Assembly: GCF_008704495.1 (NCBI RefSeq)
Contig: NZ_CP023699.1
Span: forward strand, 9,796,001-9,860,000
DNA from: Streptomyces kanamyceticus
Lineage (GTDB): Bacteria; Actinomycetota; Actinomycetes; Streptomycetales; Streptomycetaceae
Length of the DNA: 64,000 bases
Reading direction: 5' to 3'
The notes below the pieces were generated by a model, which was given only the letters and a program-made list of their open reading frames with translations, did not search any database and had not been told where the DNA came from. The position numbers were made by a program, and so were the translations under genes. Positions 1-9,370 of the stretch are shown one piece after another; positions within the stretch are counted from its first letter, which is position 1, and each line of letters starts with the position of its first letter.

Positions 1-417
1 CGCGCGGCCGGATTCGCCACCGTGGCCGCCGTCCCGCTGCGCCTGCGCGACGAGGTCATCGGCGCGGTGAACATCTTCCACTCGGACCCGGTCGGCATTC
101 ACCCGGCGAGCCTGCGTCTGGCCCAGGCCCTGGCGGATGCCGCGACCATCGGCATCCTGCACCAACGCATCTCCCAGAACCAGGCCGAGCGGGTCAGCCA
201 ACTGCAGACCGCGCTCAACAGCCGGATCACCATCGAGCAGGCCAAGGGCGTCGTCGGGGCCCTCCTGCACGTCACCCCCGATGCCGCCTTCGGGTATCTG
301 CGCGCCCACGCCCGCAGCAACCAGACGTCACTGACCAAGGTGTGCCAACTCGTCGTCGAAGGGCAGCTGTCCGTCGAGACGTTCGCCGTGCCTCAGGACC
401 GGAAGCGGCACCTGTGA
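1..417 (+). CDS. GAF-ANTAR protein, 5' end outside window
   Basis: The reading frame is open from base 1, so the true start lies upstream. The first ~45 residues (VAAVPLRLRDEVIGAVNIF) are the end of a GAF sensory domain. The last ~75 residues form an ANTAR domain: a helical lead (QAERVSQLQTALNSR), then IEQAKGVV and an AFGYLRAHAR-type three-helix bundle. ANTAR domains bind nascent RNA and act as antiterminators in known families, and GAF-ANTAR pairs are common in actinomycetes. A second GAF-ANTAR gene follows 72 bp downstream on the same strand, so the two probably form a pair. The RNA target and ligand cannot be read from sequence. Confidence 0.85.
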   Translation, partial: RAAGFATVAAVPLRLRDEVIGAVNIFHSDPVGIHPASLRLAQALADAATIGILHQRISQNQAERVSQLQTALNSRITIEQAKGVVGALLHVTPDAAFGYLRAHARSNQTSLTKVCQLVVEGQLSVETFAVPQDRKRHL

Positions 418-489
418 TGCTCTTGCCGTATCGCCCTGCGGCCGGTGCCAGCAGCGCCTCACCGGGCCAGTCAGTCAAGGAGTTGCGCG

Positions 490-1188
490 GTGCCCGCAGA
501 CACCCCCGGCATTCCCGGTCTCCTGTCCGCCGCTGCCCAGGCAGGGCACGGCCTGCCCGCGCTCTCACCCAGTGCCTGCGCGGCCGCGCTCGGCCTTGAC
601 GGGCTCACCCTCTGCGTCCTTGATCGCTCAGGCCTCGAACTCGTGTGGTACGACCCGGCCGACATCGTGGGGATCGCCTTCGAAGACCTCCAGTTCACCC
701 TCGGCGAAGGCCCCACCCTGGACGTCGCCCGCACCGGCGAACCCGTACTCGTGCCCGACCTGCAGGCCCTGCCCGGACACCGGTGGCCCGCCCTGCTGGC
801 CGCCCTCCACCGGAAGCTCCCGCGCGTCGCGTACTCCGTCCCCCTCAGCCTGGGCGCCATCCGCCTCGGCGTCCTCAACGGCCACCGCAGCACACCCGGC
901 CTGCCCACCCGCTCTCAACTCGGCCAACTCTTCGCCCTCGCCGAAGGCGTCACCGCCATCCTTACGACGCCCGACGGCATCCACGACATGGGCACCAACA
1001 ACCCGATCCCGCTGCACCGAGCCGTTATCCACCAGGCGACCGGCGCCCTGACGGTCCTCCTGGACATCCCCATCGACCAAGCCCTCGCCCGCCTGCGCGC
1101 CTACGCCTTCACCCACAACCTCGCACTCCTGGACGTCGCCCACGCCGTTGTCCATCACCAGGACACCCTGGACAAACCGCCCGGCTAG
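490..1188 (+). CDS. GAF-ANTAR regulator
   Basis: A 232-residue protein with a GAF-like domain (about residues 15-155; LCVLDRSGLELVWY near the start, then LGEGPTLDVARTGEPVLVPDL) and a C-terminal ANTAR-like bundle (about 175-228, HQATGALTVLLDIPIDQALARLRAYAF). The start is set at GTG 490 because AAGGAG lies at 477-482, seven bases upstream; an in-frame GTG at 445 has no such site. ANTAR proteins are RNA-binding antiterminators. The motif IHQATGAL replaces the usual IEQAKGVL, so RNA-binding residues may have diverged. It follows another GAF-ANTAR gene and may be co-transcribed with it. Confidence 0.82.
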   Translation: MPADTPGIPGLLSAAAQAGHGLPALSPSACAAALGLDGLTLCVLDRSGLELVWYDPADIVGIAFEDLQFTLGEGPTLDVARTGEPVLVPDLQALPGHRWPALLAALHRKLPRVAYSVPLSLGAIRLGVLNGHRSTPGLPTRSQLGQLFALAEGVTAILTTPDGIHDMGTNNPIPLHRAVIHQATGALTVLLDIPIDQALARLRAYAFTHNLALLDVAHAVVHHQDTLDKPPG

Positions 1189-1387
1189 CTTTTGCGGGCA
1201 CCTCGGGTAGTACCAGTGAGTTACCCCCCCCGTACCACGCTGGGTGGAACCACCGTCTCGCTACATCCAGGGGGCTAGCGGCAGATCAACCACTGGTCGG
1301 ATGCGCGCAGTTGACCAGGTCGCCTATCGTTTCCACTCCGCTGGAGCGCAACGCGAAGACAGCGCGACGCGGAGACGGGGGATAGGC

Positions 1388-2491
1388 ATGCGGCACGGCA
1401 TTGCGCGGCACACGCTCGAGGGTGTGGGCGACGCGCGGGTTTCGACACACCCGTTCACCACCGCGGACGGGCTCGCCCTGAACCTGACCCGCTTTCAGCG
1501 GGGCGAGGGCGAGAGCGACGACGTCGTACTCCTGATGCACGGCCTGACCGCATCGAGCGACCTGTTCATCATGCCCGAGCACTACAACATGGCGACCTAC
1601 CTCCTGGACCACGGCTTCCCCGACGTGTGGACGGTCGACCTGCGCATCAGCAGCAGGTATCCGTACAACACCGAACCCGGGGACTCCTCGATCGACGACG
1701 TCGTCCACTACGACCACCCCGCCATGCTGGCCGAACTGCGTCGGCACGTCGGGCAGCGGCGGCGCATCCACGTCGTCGCCCACTGCCTGGGCTCCACATC
1801 GTTCTCGATGAGTCTGGCCGCGGGGACGGTCACGGGCATCACCAGCATGGTCGCGCAGAGCGTGGGCCTGGTGGTCAAGGTGCCCGGCTGGTCCCGGTGG
1901 AAGATCGAACTCGCTCCGACGCTGCTCGAACACGTGCTGGGGCTCTCGGCGATCGATCCCAGGATGGGGAACTCGCCGCGTTTGACGCGGTCCTGGGCGC
2001 TGTCGAAGCTGGTGTCGCTCGCGCACCCGGAGTGCGACAACTCCGCGTGTCACCTCGTGAGCCTGATGTGGGGGGCCGGTTGGCCCGCCCTCTACAGCCA
2101 CGCCAACCTGGAGCCGGAGACCCACGACCGGATCGGCGATCTGCTGGGCCCCACCGGCCTGCACTACTACCGGCACATCCGCAAGATGGTGCGGGCGGGA
2201 CACGCGGTCAAGTACGACCCCGACGACCGCCGCCACGCGGCGCTGCCCGATGACTACCTCGCGAACGCCGCCGACATCAACACCTCGATCCTCTTCATGA
2301 CGGGCCAGGACAACCACGTCTTCGGCGACTCCAACGTGACCGGTCATCAGACGCTCACTCAACTCGCGCCGGGGCGGCACGAGTTGGCGGTGCTGCCCGG
2401 CTACGGATACCTCGACCCGATCATCGGCAAGAGGGCACACCTGGACGTCTTCCCGGTGATCCTGGACTTCCTCCAGCGGCAGGCGGTCTGA
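1388..2491 (+). CDS. alpha/beta hydrolase with Cys nucleophile
   Basis: A 367-residue alpha/beta hydrolase. HGLTASS (51-57) is the oxyanion-hole loop. The nucleophile elbow reads VAHCLGS (130-136), so Cys133 sits where Ser is usual, as in PHA-synthase-like relatives. MTGQDNHVFG (305-313) holds the likely acid Asp308. The expected catalytic His region reads GYGYLD (338-343), with Tyr at the position I would expect His; the nearest His is 351. The gene ends one base before the GMC oxidoreductase start, so the two are translationally coupled and probably act on one lipid or sterol-ester-like substrate. No signal peptide is visible. An in-frame upstream extension to 1244 lacks coding character; ATG 1388 follows a G-rich purine stretch. 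Confidence 0.8.
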   Translation: MRHGIARHTLEGVGDARVSTHPFTTADGLALNLTRFQRGEGESDDVVLLMHGLTASSDLFIMPEHYNMATYLLDHGFPDVWTVDLRISSRYPYNTEPGDSSIDDVVHYDHPAMLAELRRHVGQRRRIHVVAHCLGSTSFSMSLAAGTVTGITSMVAQSVGLVVKVPGWSRWKIELAPTLLEHVLGLSAIDPRMGNSPRLTRSWALSKLVSLAHPECDNSACHLVSLMWGAGWPALYSHANLEPETHDRIGDLLGPTGLHYYRHIRKMVRAGHAVKYDPDDRRHAALPDDYLANAADINTSILFMTGQDNHVFGDSNVTGHQTLTQLAPGRHELAVLPGYGYLDPIIGKRAHLDVFPVILDFLQRQAV

Positions 2492-2492
2492 C

Positions 2493-4991
2493 ATGGCCAG
2501 GGACAGGACCGCGACCGAGCACGTGGACGTCCTGGTCGTCGGCTCGGGGTTCGGCGGCTCGGTCGCCGCCGACCGGCTGGCGCGGGCAGGGCTCGGCGTG
2601 GTGGTGATGGAACGCGGCCGGGACTACCCTCCGGGCAGCTTCGCCCGCACACCCGCCCAGGCGGCACGCGCGTTCTGGGCGCCCGAGACCGGATCGTACG
2701 GCCTGTTCGACGTGCGGAGCTTCCGCCACTTCGACTCGGTCGTCGCCAGCGGCCTCGGCGGCGGTTCACTCATCTACGCCAACGTGCTGCTGCGCAAGGA
2801 CGAGCACTGGTTCGTCGACCGGCAGCAACTGCCGGGCGGCGGCTACGAATCCTGGCCCGTGACCCGCGCCGACCTCGACCCCCACTACGACGCGGTCGAG
2901 CGGGTGCTGACCCCCACGCCCTACCCGCTGGAGCACCCCGGATACGACGACGTCCCCAAGGCCCGCGCGATGCGCACCGCGGCCGACCGGCTCGGCCTGG
3001 AGCACTTCCTGCCCCCGCTCGCCGTCAGCTTCGCGCCCGAGCCAGGCGCCCGGCCCGGCATCGGCCTGCCGGTCATCGAACCGGACCACGGAAACCTGCA
3101 CGGGGTCACCCGCCGGACGTGCCGACTGTGCGGGGAGTGCAACATCGGCTGCAACGAGGGAGCCAAGAACAGCCTCGACTTCACCTACCTCTCGACCGCG
3201 CGACAGCACGGCGCAGACCTGCGCACGGGGCACGAGGTGCGCGCCATCCGCCCCGCCGGGCGCGGCGGATACGAAGTCGACTACGTACGGCACGGTCCCG
3301 ACCGGGACGGTCACGTACGGCGCGGTCCCGACTCGGACTCGGGCGGTTCGCCCGCCGACCGCGTCCCGGTCCGCACCCTCCACTGCGATCGCCTGGTCCT
3401 CGCCGCCGGAACCTACGGCACCTCCGGCCTCCTGCTGCGCAGCCACCGACAACTCCCGGGCATCGGAGCGGCGCTCGGAACGCGCTTCTCCGGCAACGGC
3501 GACATCCTGTCGTTCGCCGTCCGCACCAAGGACGGGCACGGCGCCCGCCCCTCCAGCGTGGACCCGAGCCGCGGCCCGGTCATCACCAGCACCATCCGGC
3601 TGCCCGACGACGACCTCGACGGTCAGGACCACTCCGGCTTCGCGCCGGCGGGACGGGGCGCCTACATCCAGGACGGGGGCTACCCTTCCTTCGTCGGCTG
3701 GCTGGTCGAAGCGGCCGGGCTGCCACGGGACGCGGGGCGGGCGGGACGCTTCCTGCTCCGACAACTCGCCGCACACACCGTCGGCGACCCGGACGCCACA
3801 GCGGCCTCGCTGGCCGGTCTCCTCGACGACGGCGCCCTGTCGGACAGCTCCCTGCCGCTGCTCGGCATGGGCCGGGACACGCCGGACGGGGTACTGGTCC
3901 TGCGGCGCGGCACCCTGGACGCCGAGTGGTCCACCGCCGGCAGTGCCCAGCACTACGCACGGCTGCGTGCCGCCCTGCGTGCCGTGTCCGAGGCTCTGGG
4001 CGGACGTTACGCGGACAGCCCGCACTGGCTGCTCAAGCGGATCATCACCGTCCACCCCTGCGGCGGCGCTCCCATGGGCAGGAACCAAGTGGAGGGCGTC
4101 TGCGACGAGTTCGGAGAGGTCTACGGGCATCCGGGCCTGTACGTCATGGACGCCGCGGCGTTACCGGGCCCCGTCGGGACCAACCCCGCCCTGACCGTGG
4201 CAGCACTGGCCGACCGGGCGTGCACCCGGCTGCTGGAGAAGCGTGATTCCGGCGCCTATCAAACTTCCGGTGCTGAGCAAGTTTCAGACGTAGAGGAAGC
4301 TTCCGACGTACCCGCCCCGCCCGGCGTCCCCGCACGAGTCTCGGACACCTACACCCCGCACAGCTCGGTGCAGTTCACCGAGACGATGACCGGCTACTGC
4401 GCGATGGGGGTGAGCGATCCGCGCACCGCCCGGCGCTCCCCGGCACGCGAGCCGCTCCGCGCCCGGCTCACCCTCACCATCGACGACATCGACGCGTTCC
4501 TGGCACGGCCCGAACATCCCGCCCGCGCCGACGGCTGGATCGAGGCGCGCGGCCTGGGCGGACGGCGTCCGGTGACCGGCGGCGAGGTCCACGTCTTCGG
4601 CGCGGGCCGGACACCGGACCATCGTGAGCTGCGCTACCGGCTGTTCCTCACCGACGACACGGGGGCGGCCCGCACCCTGATCGGCGTCAAGGACCTCGCT
4701 CCCGCAGGACTCGACAGACTGTGGCCCGCGACCACCACGCTTCCCTACGTCCTTCTGGAAGGGCACTTGCCGCAAGGGCGCCTGACCGGGGACGAGGACC
4801 GCACAGAAGGCATGGCGGACATCGTCGCCGCCGGAACCCTGCGCATCTCGCCGCCCGCGTTCCTGCGCCAGCTCACCACTTTCCGTACGACGGGACCGCG
4901 AGCCGCGGCGACACTGGCCCGCTTCCACGCCTTCTTCCTGGACGAGCTGCGCCGGCTCTACGGGCCGACCAGGCTGCTGGGCCGAGGGTGA
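2493..4991 (+). CDS. GMC oxidoreductase, cholesterol-oxidase-like, with C-terminal extension
   Basis: An 832-residue FAD enzyme. The dinucleotide motif GSGFGGSVAADRLARAG is near residue 15 and a GLGGGS loop near 90. CRLCGECNIGCNEGAKNSLDFTYL (about 208-231) is the Cys-rich signature of the cholesterol-oxidase branch. HPCGGAPMG (from about 521) and GTNPALTVAALADR (from about 561) supply the GMC catalytic His and Asn. A disordered acidic linker (about 590-615) leads to a ~215-residue extra domain starting SSVQFTETMTGYC, which standard cholesterol oxidases lack. There is no Tat or Sec signal. It starts one base after the hydrolase stop, so the pair forms an operon. A local DNA repeat (GTACGG-CGGTCCCGAC) near 3288-3335 lies in a variable loop. 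The substrate is probably a sterol or other hydrophobic alcohol, by inference. Confidence 0.85.
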   Translation: MARDRTATEHVDVLVVGSGFGGSVAADRLARAGLGVVVMERGRDYPPGSFARTPAQAARAFWAPETGSYGLFDVRSFRHFDSVVASGLGGGSLIYANVLLRKDEHWFVDRQQLPGGGYESWPVTRADLDPHYDAVERVLTPTPYPLEHPGYDDVPKARAMRTAADRLGLEHFLPPLAVSFAPEPGARPGIGLPVIEPDHGNLHGVTRRTCRLCGECNIGCNEGAKNSLDFTYLSTARQHGADLRTGHEVRAIRPAGRGGYEVDYVRHGPDRDGHVRRGPDSDSGGSPADRVPVRTLHCDRLVLAAGTYGTSGLLLRSHRQLPGIGAALGTRFSGNGDILSFAVRTKDGHGARPSSVDPSRGPVITSTIRLPDDDLDGQDHSGFAPAGRGAYIQDGGYPSFVGWLVEAAGLPRDAGRAGRFLLRQLAAHTVGDPDATAASLAGLLDDGALSDSSLPLLGMGRDTPDGVLVLRRGTLDAEWSTAGSAQHYARLRAALRAVSEALGGRYADSPHWLLKRIITVHPCGGAPMGRNQVEGVCDEFGEVYGHPGLYVMDAAALPGPVGTNPALTVAALADRACTRLLEKRDSGAYQTSGAEQVSDVEEASDVPAPPGVPARVSDTYTPHSSVQFTETMTGYCAMGVSDPRTARRSPAREPLRARLTLTIDDIDAFLARPEHPARADGWIEARGLGGRRPVTGGEVHVFGAGRTPDHRELRYRLFLTDDTGAARTLIGVKDLAPAGLDRLWPATTTLPYVLLEGHLPQGRLTGDEDRTEGMADIVAAGTLRISPPAFLRQLTTFRTTGPRAAATLARFHAFFLDELRRLYGPTRLLGRG

Positions 4992-5018
4992 GTCACGCTC
5001 ACGCTGAGCCTGGGCGCT

Positions 5019-5713
5019 CTACCCACGGTCCGCTCCCGGACGTCCGGCCCGTGGCGGCGGGGTGATGCGGTACCCGGCGCCCGGCACGGTGGTGATGATC
5101 GAGGGCTCGCCGAGCCGTTTGCGCAGGGCCGAGACGGTGATGCGTACGGCGTTGGTGAACGGGTCGGCGTTCTCGTCCCACGCGCGCTCCAGGAGTTCCT
5201 CGGCGCTGACGACACCGCCCTCGGCCGCCGCGAGGACTTCGAGCACGGCGAACTGCTTCCTGGTGAGCGCGATGTAGCGGTCGCCCCGGTAGACCTCCCT
5301 GCGGAACGGATCCACCCGCAGCCCCGCGATCTCTCGAACGGGGGTCTGCTGTGGGCGCGTCTGCGATCGAGCGCTCTGAGCCTGAGCACGAGCTCGCGCA
5401 GGTCGAACGGCTTGGTGAGGTAGTCGTCGGCGCCGAGCTCGAATCCGGAGGCCTTGTCGTCGAGGCGGTCGGCCGCGGTCAGCATGAGGATCGGCATGCC
5501 GCTGCCGGAGGCGACGATGTGCGCGGCGATCTCGTCGCCGGACGGCCCGGGGACGTCGCGGTCCAGGACGGCGATGTCGTAGACGTTGACGCCCAGCAGC
5601 TCCAGGGCGGTGTCCCCGTCGGCCGCGATGTCGGCCGCGATCGCTTCCAGACGCAGGCCGTCGCGAACGGCTTCTGCCAGATAGGGCTCGTCCTCGACGA
5701 TCAGCACACGCAT
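5019..5713 (-). pseudogene. OmpR/VanR-like response regulator, frameshifted at 5340-5344
   Basis: The 5' part encodes a receiver domain: MRVLIVEDEPYLAEAV, acceptor Asp in AVLDRDVPGPSGDE, LTAAD and LTKPFDLREL. The 3' part, in another frame (5019-5315), encodes an OmpR winged helix: YIALTRKQFAVLEVL and TVPGAGYRI. Adding one G to the G5 run at 5340-5344 joins the frames as HSRPPVREIAGLRVDPF and gives a normal 231-residue regulator. The start ATG is at 5713. The gene diverges from the D,D-carboxypeptidase and VanJ-like genes, so a VanR-type role in cell-wall stress is likely. Its probable partner kinase lies at 10428-11512. Whether the frameshift is real or a sequence error cannot be told from one sequence; error is more likely. 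Confidence 0.8.
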
Positions 5714-5738
5714 GCTCTCGATGCTACGAGCGGTTGCA

Positions 5739-5763
5739 TATCGTCGGCGTATCGAAAACCGCA
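5739..5763. promoter_or_regulatory. direct-repeat motif, copy A (likely response-regulator site)
   Basis: Two TATCG half-sites 11 bp apart (TATCGTCGGCG then TATCGAAAACC), 26 bp upstream of the response regulator start and 37 bp before the carboxypeptidase start. An 11-bp direct repeat is the usual layout for OmpR-family dimers. A 23/25-identical copy lies at 11614-11638, upstream of the kinase. Binding is inferred, not shown. Confidence 0.6.
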
Positions 5764-5800
5764 TACGCGCTGACAACACGGCGCTGCCTTGACTGGCGGC

Positions 5801-6469
5801 ATGAATCGAACCTCACCGTCAGCGAGCACCACGACCAGCGGGATCCGGTGGCTCGTGGTGCTCGGCCTGGCAGCCGCCTTGGCCGTGCTCGCCGGGGCCA
5901 TCGGACTGCAGTTGTCGAAGTCCTCGTCCACCTCCGCGGCCGCCCCGCCCTCCTCGGCCCGATCGCCCGGAGCGTCCGCACCGGCCGGGGCACGGGATCC
6001 GTCCCGTGGAGCGGTCGGCGAGGCCGACGGTGTCGTGCCCGACGGCGTGACGGTCTTCGACGACACGGTTCCGGCGGTGTCCCGCCTCGATCCGGATCTG
6101 CTCCGGGCCCTGCGCCAGGCCGCGGAAGCCGCCGCGGACGACGGAGCCGAATTCCACGTCAACAGCGGCTGGCGTTCCCCTAAGTACCAGGAACAGCTCT
6201 TCCGGCAGGCGGTCGCCAAGTACGGCTCCGAGGACGAGGCCGCCCGGTGGGTGGCCACCACGGCGACGTCGCCCCACGTCTCGGGGGACGCGGCCGACAT
6301 CGGGGAGTCCGATGCGGCGGCATGGCTGTCCGAACACGGTGCCGTGTACGGGCTGTGCCAGATCTACAAGAACGAACCCTGGCATTACGAACTGCGCACC
6401 GGCGCGGCCGATCACGGCTGCCCGCGCATGTATGCCGACCCCACCCAGGATCCGAGGATGCAGAAGTGA
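5801..6469 (+). CDS. membrane-anchored D-Ala-D-Ala carboxypeptidase (M15, VanY-like)
   Basis: A 222-residue protein with an N-terminal membrane anchor (about residues 16-40, WLVVLGLAAALAVLAGAIGL), an Ala/Ser/Pro-rich linker and an extracytoplasmic M15B zinc-peptidase domain. SGWRSPKYQEQL, SPHVSGDAADIG (the S-x-H-x-x-G-x-A-x-D signature) and EPWHYEL give the zinc ligands and catalytic residues of the VanY/DacB-like family. The family removes the terminal D-Ala of peptidoglycan stems, which reduces glycopeptide binding. ATG 5801 is preferred over a TTG four codons upstream. The stop overlaps the GTG of the VanJ-like gene (GTGA), so the two are coupled. Control is probably by the divergent VanR-like regulator through the 5739 motif. 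Confidence 0.85.
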   Translation: MNRTSPSASTTTSGIRWLVVLGLAAALAVLAGAIGLQLSKSSSTSAAAPPSSARSPGASAPAGARDPSRGAVGEADGVVPDGVTVFDDTVPAVSRLDPDLLRALRQAAEAAADDGAEFHVNSGWRSPKYQEQLFRQAVAKYGSEDEAARWVATTATSPHVSGDAADIGESDAAAWLSEHGAVYGLCQIYKNEPWHYELRTGAADHGCPRMYADPTQDPRMQK

Positions 6470-7596
6470 CCGGCAGCGAACGAGGACAGATGGCTTTTCC
6501 GGCGGAGGCAGTGATCCCGGCGGACTCCGCGGGTTCCGCGAGTGCCGCGGACGCGGCGGCGGAATCCGGGTGGGATGGCGTACGCCGCCGTGACACCAGC
6601 ACCGGGACCGGCGCCAGCACCGGCTCCCGGCCCGGACCCTGGAAGCGCGGCCTGGTGCTCGCGGCGCTGGCGCTGCTGTTGGGCCTGTTCATGCTGGCGC
6701 ACGCGTCGATCACGGGCCGCGGAGGCTTGGGCAGTTTGGTGGAGACGTTCCTGCCGTGGTCAGCCCTGTGCGTTCCGGTGCTCCTTGCCGGGGCGCTGTG
6801 GCGGCGTTCCGCCTCCGCGACGATCGCGCTCCTGCTGCCGGTCACGGTGTGGCTGAACCTCTTCGGCGGGCTGCTCGTCGACAAGTCCCAGCCGGGCGGC
6901 GACCTGACCGTGGTCAGCCACAACGTCGACGCCGACAATCCCGACCCGACCGGCACCGCCCGCGACCTGGCCGCCTCCACGGCGGACGTGCTGGCCCTGG
7001 AGGAGATCACCCCGCAGGCGACGCCGCTGTACGAGAAGGCCCTGACGAAGACGTATCCGCACCACGTGGTGCGGGGCACGGTCGGGCTGTGGAGCAAGTT
7101 GCCGCTGTCGGACACGAAGCCGGTCGACATCAAGCAGGACGTCGGCCCGATGGGAGACGCCAAGTCGGCCGAGGCCAAACTGCCCGACAACCGGGCGCTG
7201 CGCACGACGGTGGCCACGGACCGAGGCCCGCTGGCGGTGTATGTGGCCCATCTGGGTTCCGTACGCGTGGTTCCCAGCGAGGGATTCCGGACGGGTACCC
7301 GGGACCGCCACGCGGAGGCGCTCGCGGAGGCCGTCGCCGCCGAGCCGAACGAGCGGGTGGTGGTGCTCGGCGACCTGAACGGCACCATGAACGACCGCGC
7401 GTTCGCCAGCCTCACCGCACACCTGGACTCGGCCCAGGAGTCGGCAGGGGACGGCTTCGGCTTCACCTGGCCCGCGAACTTCCCGGTGGCACGGATCGAC
7501 CAGATCCTGGTCCGCGGTGTGGAACCGGCGAGCTCGTGGGTTCTGCCCGCCACCGGCAGCGACCATCTGCCGGTGGCGGCCACGATCAAGTGGTGA
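6466..7596 (+). CDS. vanJ: VanJ-like membrane endonuclease/exonuclease/phosphatase-fold protein
   Basis: A 376-residue protein with a low-complexity cytoplasmic tail (about 1-60), three hydrophobic segments (about 64-82, 90-112 and 117-137) and an extracytoplasmic EEP-fold domain. VVSHNVDADNPDP, LALEEI, VVVLGDLNGTMND and SDHLPVAATI are the metal- and phosphate-binding motifs. This layout matches the VanJ/StaP family, which gives Streptomyces resistance to teicoplanin-type lipoglycopeptides. GTG 6466 overlaps the carboxypeptidase stop (GTGA); ATG 6490 is an alternative. The carboxypeptidase and a VanR-like regulator beside it support a cell-wall-stress role. The substrate is probably a lipid-linked (pyro)phosphate intermediate, by inference. 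Confidence 0.72.
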   Translation: MTGSERGQMAFPAEAVIPADSAGSASAADAAAESGWDGVRRRDTSTGTGASTGSRPGPWKRGLVLAALALLLGLFMLAHASITGRGGLGSLVETFLPWSALCVPVLLAGALWRRSASATIALLLPVTVWLNLFGGLLVDKSQPGGDLTVVSHNVDADNPDPTGTARDLAASTADVLALEEITPQATPLYEKALTKTYPHHVVRGTVGLWSKLPLSDTKPVDIKQDVGPMGDAKSAEAKLPDNRALRTTVATDRGPLAVYVAHLGSVRVVPSEGFRTGTRDRHAEALAEAVAAEPNERVVVLGDLNGTMNDRAFASLTAHLDSAQESAGDGFGFTWPANFPVARIDQILVRGVEPASSWVLPATGSDHLPVAATIKW

Positions 7597-9202
7597 CGCC
7601 CTGTTCCAGAGCCATCTCCCGCGCCACCCGGGGCGCCGTCCACAGCGTCGGCAGCATGATGAAGCCCACCGGCACCGCCGTGACCACGATGAACGACTGC
7701 AGCGCCGTGATGCCGCCGTCGCCGACCAGGATCAGCACCGCGGCCGCCGTGCCCATCAGCAGGGCCCAGAACGCCCGTACCGCGCGCGTCGGTTCACCGG
7801 ACGTCGTACCCGCCGCGGCGATGCTGTACGACATCGAGTCGGTGGTCGTCACCACGAACGTGATCGTCAGCAGGAGCAGCGCGACCGCGACCACCGCGCC
7901 CATCGGGAGCCGCTGCGCCATGGAGATGACCGCGGCGTCCATGCCGACCGACTTCAGCGGGCCCGAGATCGAGCCGGGGTCGCGCTGTTCCAGGAAGATG
8001 CCGGTGCCGCCGAACACCGTGAACCAGAACATGGTGGCCAGCGGCGGGATGATCGCGGTGGAGACCACGAGGTCGCGCAGCGTGCGGCCCTTGGAGATGC
8101 GGGCCACGAAGATGGACATCAGCGGCCCGTAGCCGAGGAACCAGCCGAAGAAGAAGACCGTCCAGGAGCCGAGCCACGCGTGATCGCCCCGGTTGAGGGC
8201 CAGCGGCACGAAGTCCCGCGCGTACTGCCCGAAGCCGCCCAGGAACGAGTCGAGCACGAAGCCGAGGGAGCCGAGGACCAGGAAGACGACCATCAGGGCG
8301 ACCGCGAGCCAGATGTTGGCCTTGCTGAAGAACTGGATGCCGCGGTCGACGCCGCTGGCGACGGAGAGGACGGCGACGACGGTCAGCAGGACGATGACGC
8401 CGAGCTGCACGGGGTAGCCGCCGGAGATGCCGAACACCTCGGAGAGCCCGTAGGAGACCTGGAGGCCGAGGAAGCCGATCGGGCCGACGGTTCCGGCCAC
8501 CACGGCGATGACACAGACGATGTCGACGGCGGCCCCCAGCCGGGAGTGCCGGATGCGCTCGCCGAGGAACGGGTACAGCAGCGTCCGCGGGCGCAGCGGC
8601 ATACCGCGCTCCTGGCCCCGGATCATCACGATCGACGCGAGCGTGCCGAGGACGGCCCAGGCGAGGAAGCCCCAGTGCGCGAAACTCTGGGAGAGCGCCG
8701 CGTCGGCCGCCTCCTGGGTGCCGCTCTTGGCGCCGTCGTAGAAGGGGGGCGTGTCGACGTAGTGCTGTACGGGCTCGCCCGCCGCGAAGAAGACGCCGCC
8801 GCCCGCGAGGAGCGTCGACATGATCATCGCGATCCACTGGAACCTGCCGTACTCCGGGCGCGCCCCGGCGCCCCCGAGCCGCACCCTCCCGTACCGCGAG
8901 AAGCCCAGCCACAGCGCGACGCCGAACGTCGCGAGCAGCAGCACCTGCCACAGTGGGCCGAACCACCGCGCGACGAACGTGAAGGCGACGTTGACGGCGT
9001 CACCCGTGGCCGTGGGCGCGATCAGCGCGGCCAGGACGAACGCGGTGAGGAGCCCGCCGCTGACGGCGAGCACCGGTATGTCGGTGCGCCCGCGCCCGCG
9101 GCCTCCGGGAGCCGCGACGGGCGCCGGATGGCCGCCTTCGTCGTCGTCCGCGGTGGGCTCGCCGTCGGTGGGCACGACGGTACGGGCAGGGGAAGTCGGC
9201 AT
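7586..9202 (-). CDS. BCCT-family glycine betaine/choline/carnitine transporter
   Basis: A 538-residue transporter with about 12 membrane segments after a ~45-residue charged cytoplasmic N-terminus. WTVFFFGWFLGYGPLMSIFVARISKGRTLRDLV is the BCCT family signature region, and the upstream SGVDRGIQFFSKANIWLAVAL segment is also typical. BCCT carriers take up compatible solutes with Na+ or H+ under osmotic stress. The start ATG 9202 has AGGAATCTC just upstream. The 3' end overlaps the convergent VanJ-like gene by 11 bp. The exact substrate is not decidable; the fourth-helix Trp box would need alignment. Confidence 0.88.
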   Translation of the reverse strand: MPTSPARTVVPTDGEPTADDDEGGHPAPVAAPGGRGRGRTDIPVLAVSGGLLTAFVLAALIAPTATGDAVNVAFTFVARWFGPLWQVLLLATFGVALWLGFSRYGRVRLGGAGARPEYGRFQWIAMIMSTLLAGGGVFFAAGEPVQHYVDTPPFYDGAKSGTQEAADAALSQSFAHWGFLAWAVLGTLASIVMIRGQERGMPLRPRTLLYPFLGERIRHSRLGAAVDIVCVIAVVAGTVGPIGFLGLQVSYGLSEVFGISGGYPVQLGVIVLLTVVAVLSVASGVDRGIQFFSKANIWLAVALMVVFLVLGSLGFVLDSFLGGFGQYARDFVPLALNRGDHAWLGSWTVFFFGWFLGYGPLMSIFVARISKGRTLRDLVVSTAIIPPLATMFWFTVFGGTGIFLEQRDPGSISGPLKSVGMDAAVISMAQRLPMGAVVAVALLLLTITFVVTTTDSMSYSIAAAGTTSGEPTRAVRAFWALLMGTAAAVLILVGDGGITALQSFIVVTAVPVGFIMLPTLWTAPRVAREMALEQGVTT

Positions 9203-9370
9203 GAGATTCCTTGCTGAGGGGGTTCGCGCATGAGGGCCGGGGCGCGGCACGTGGTGCACGCGCGCACGGGAGGCAGGACCGATCTATGCGCAGGTCAGCA
9301 GGGAAGGTTGCTATCCGAAGACCGTTTTCGTCAAATTCCGGACAACACCCCGTGGCGCGTCGAGCGCGTC

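Noticed and set aside
5340..5344. Phase variation at the G run as an explanation for the frameshift
   Set aside because: Runs are only 2 to 5 bases long and similar one-base losses occur in many unrelated genes, so sequence error is simpler.
7517..9217. A 566-codon open frame opposite the BCCT transporter
   Set aside because: Low-complexity, charged translation with no domain; antisense of a clear membrane protein.
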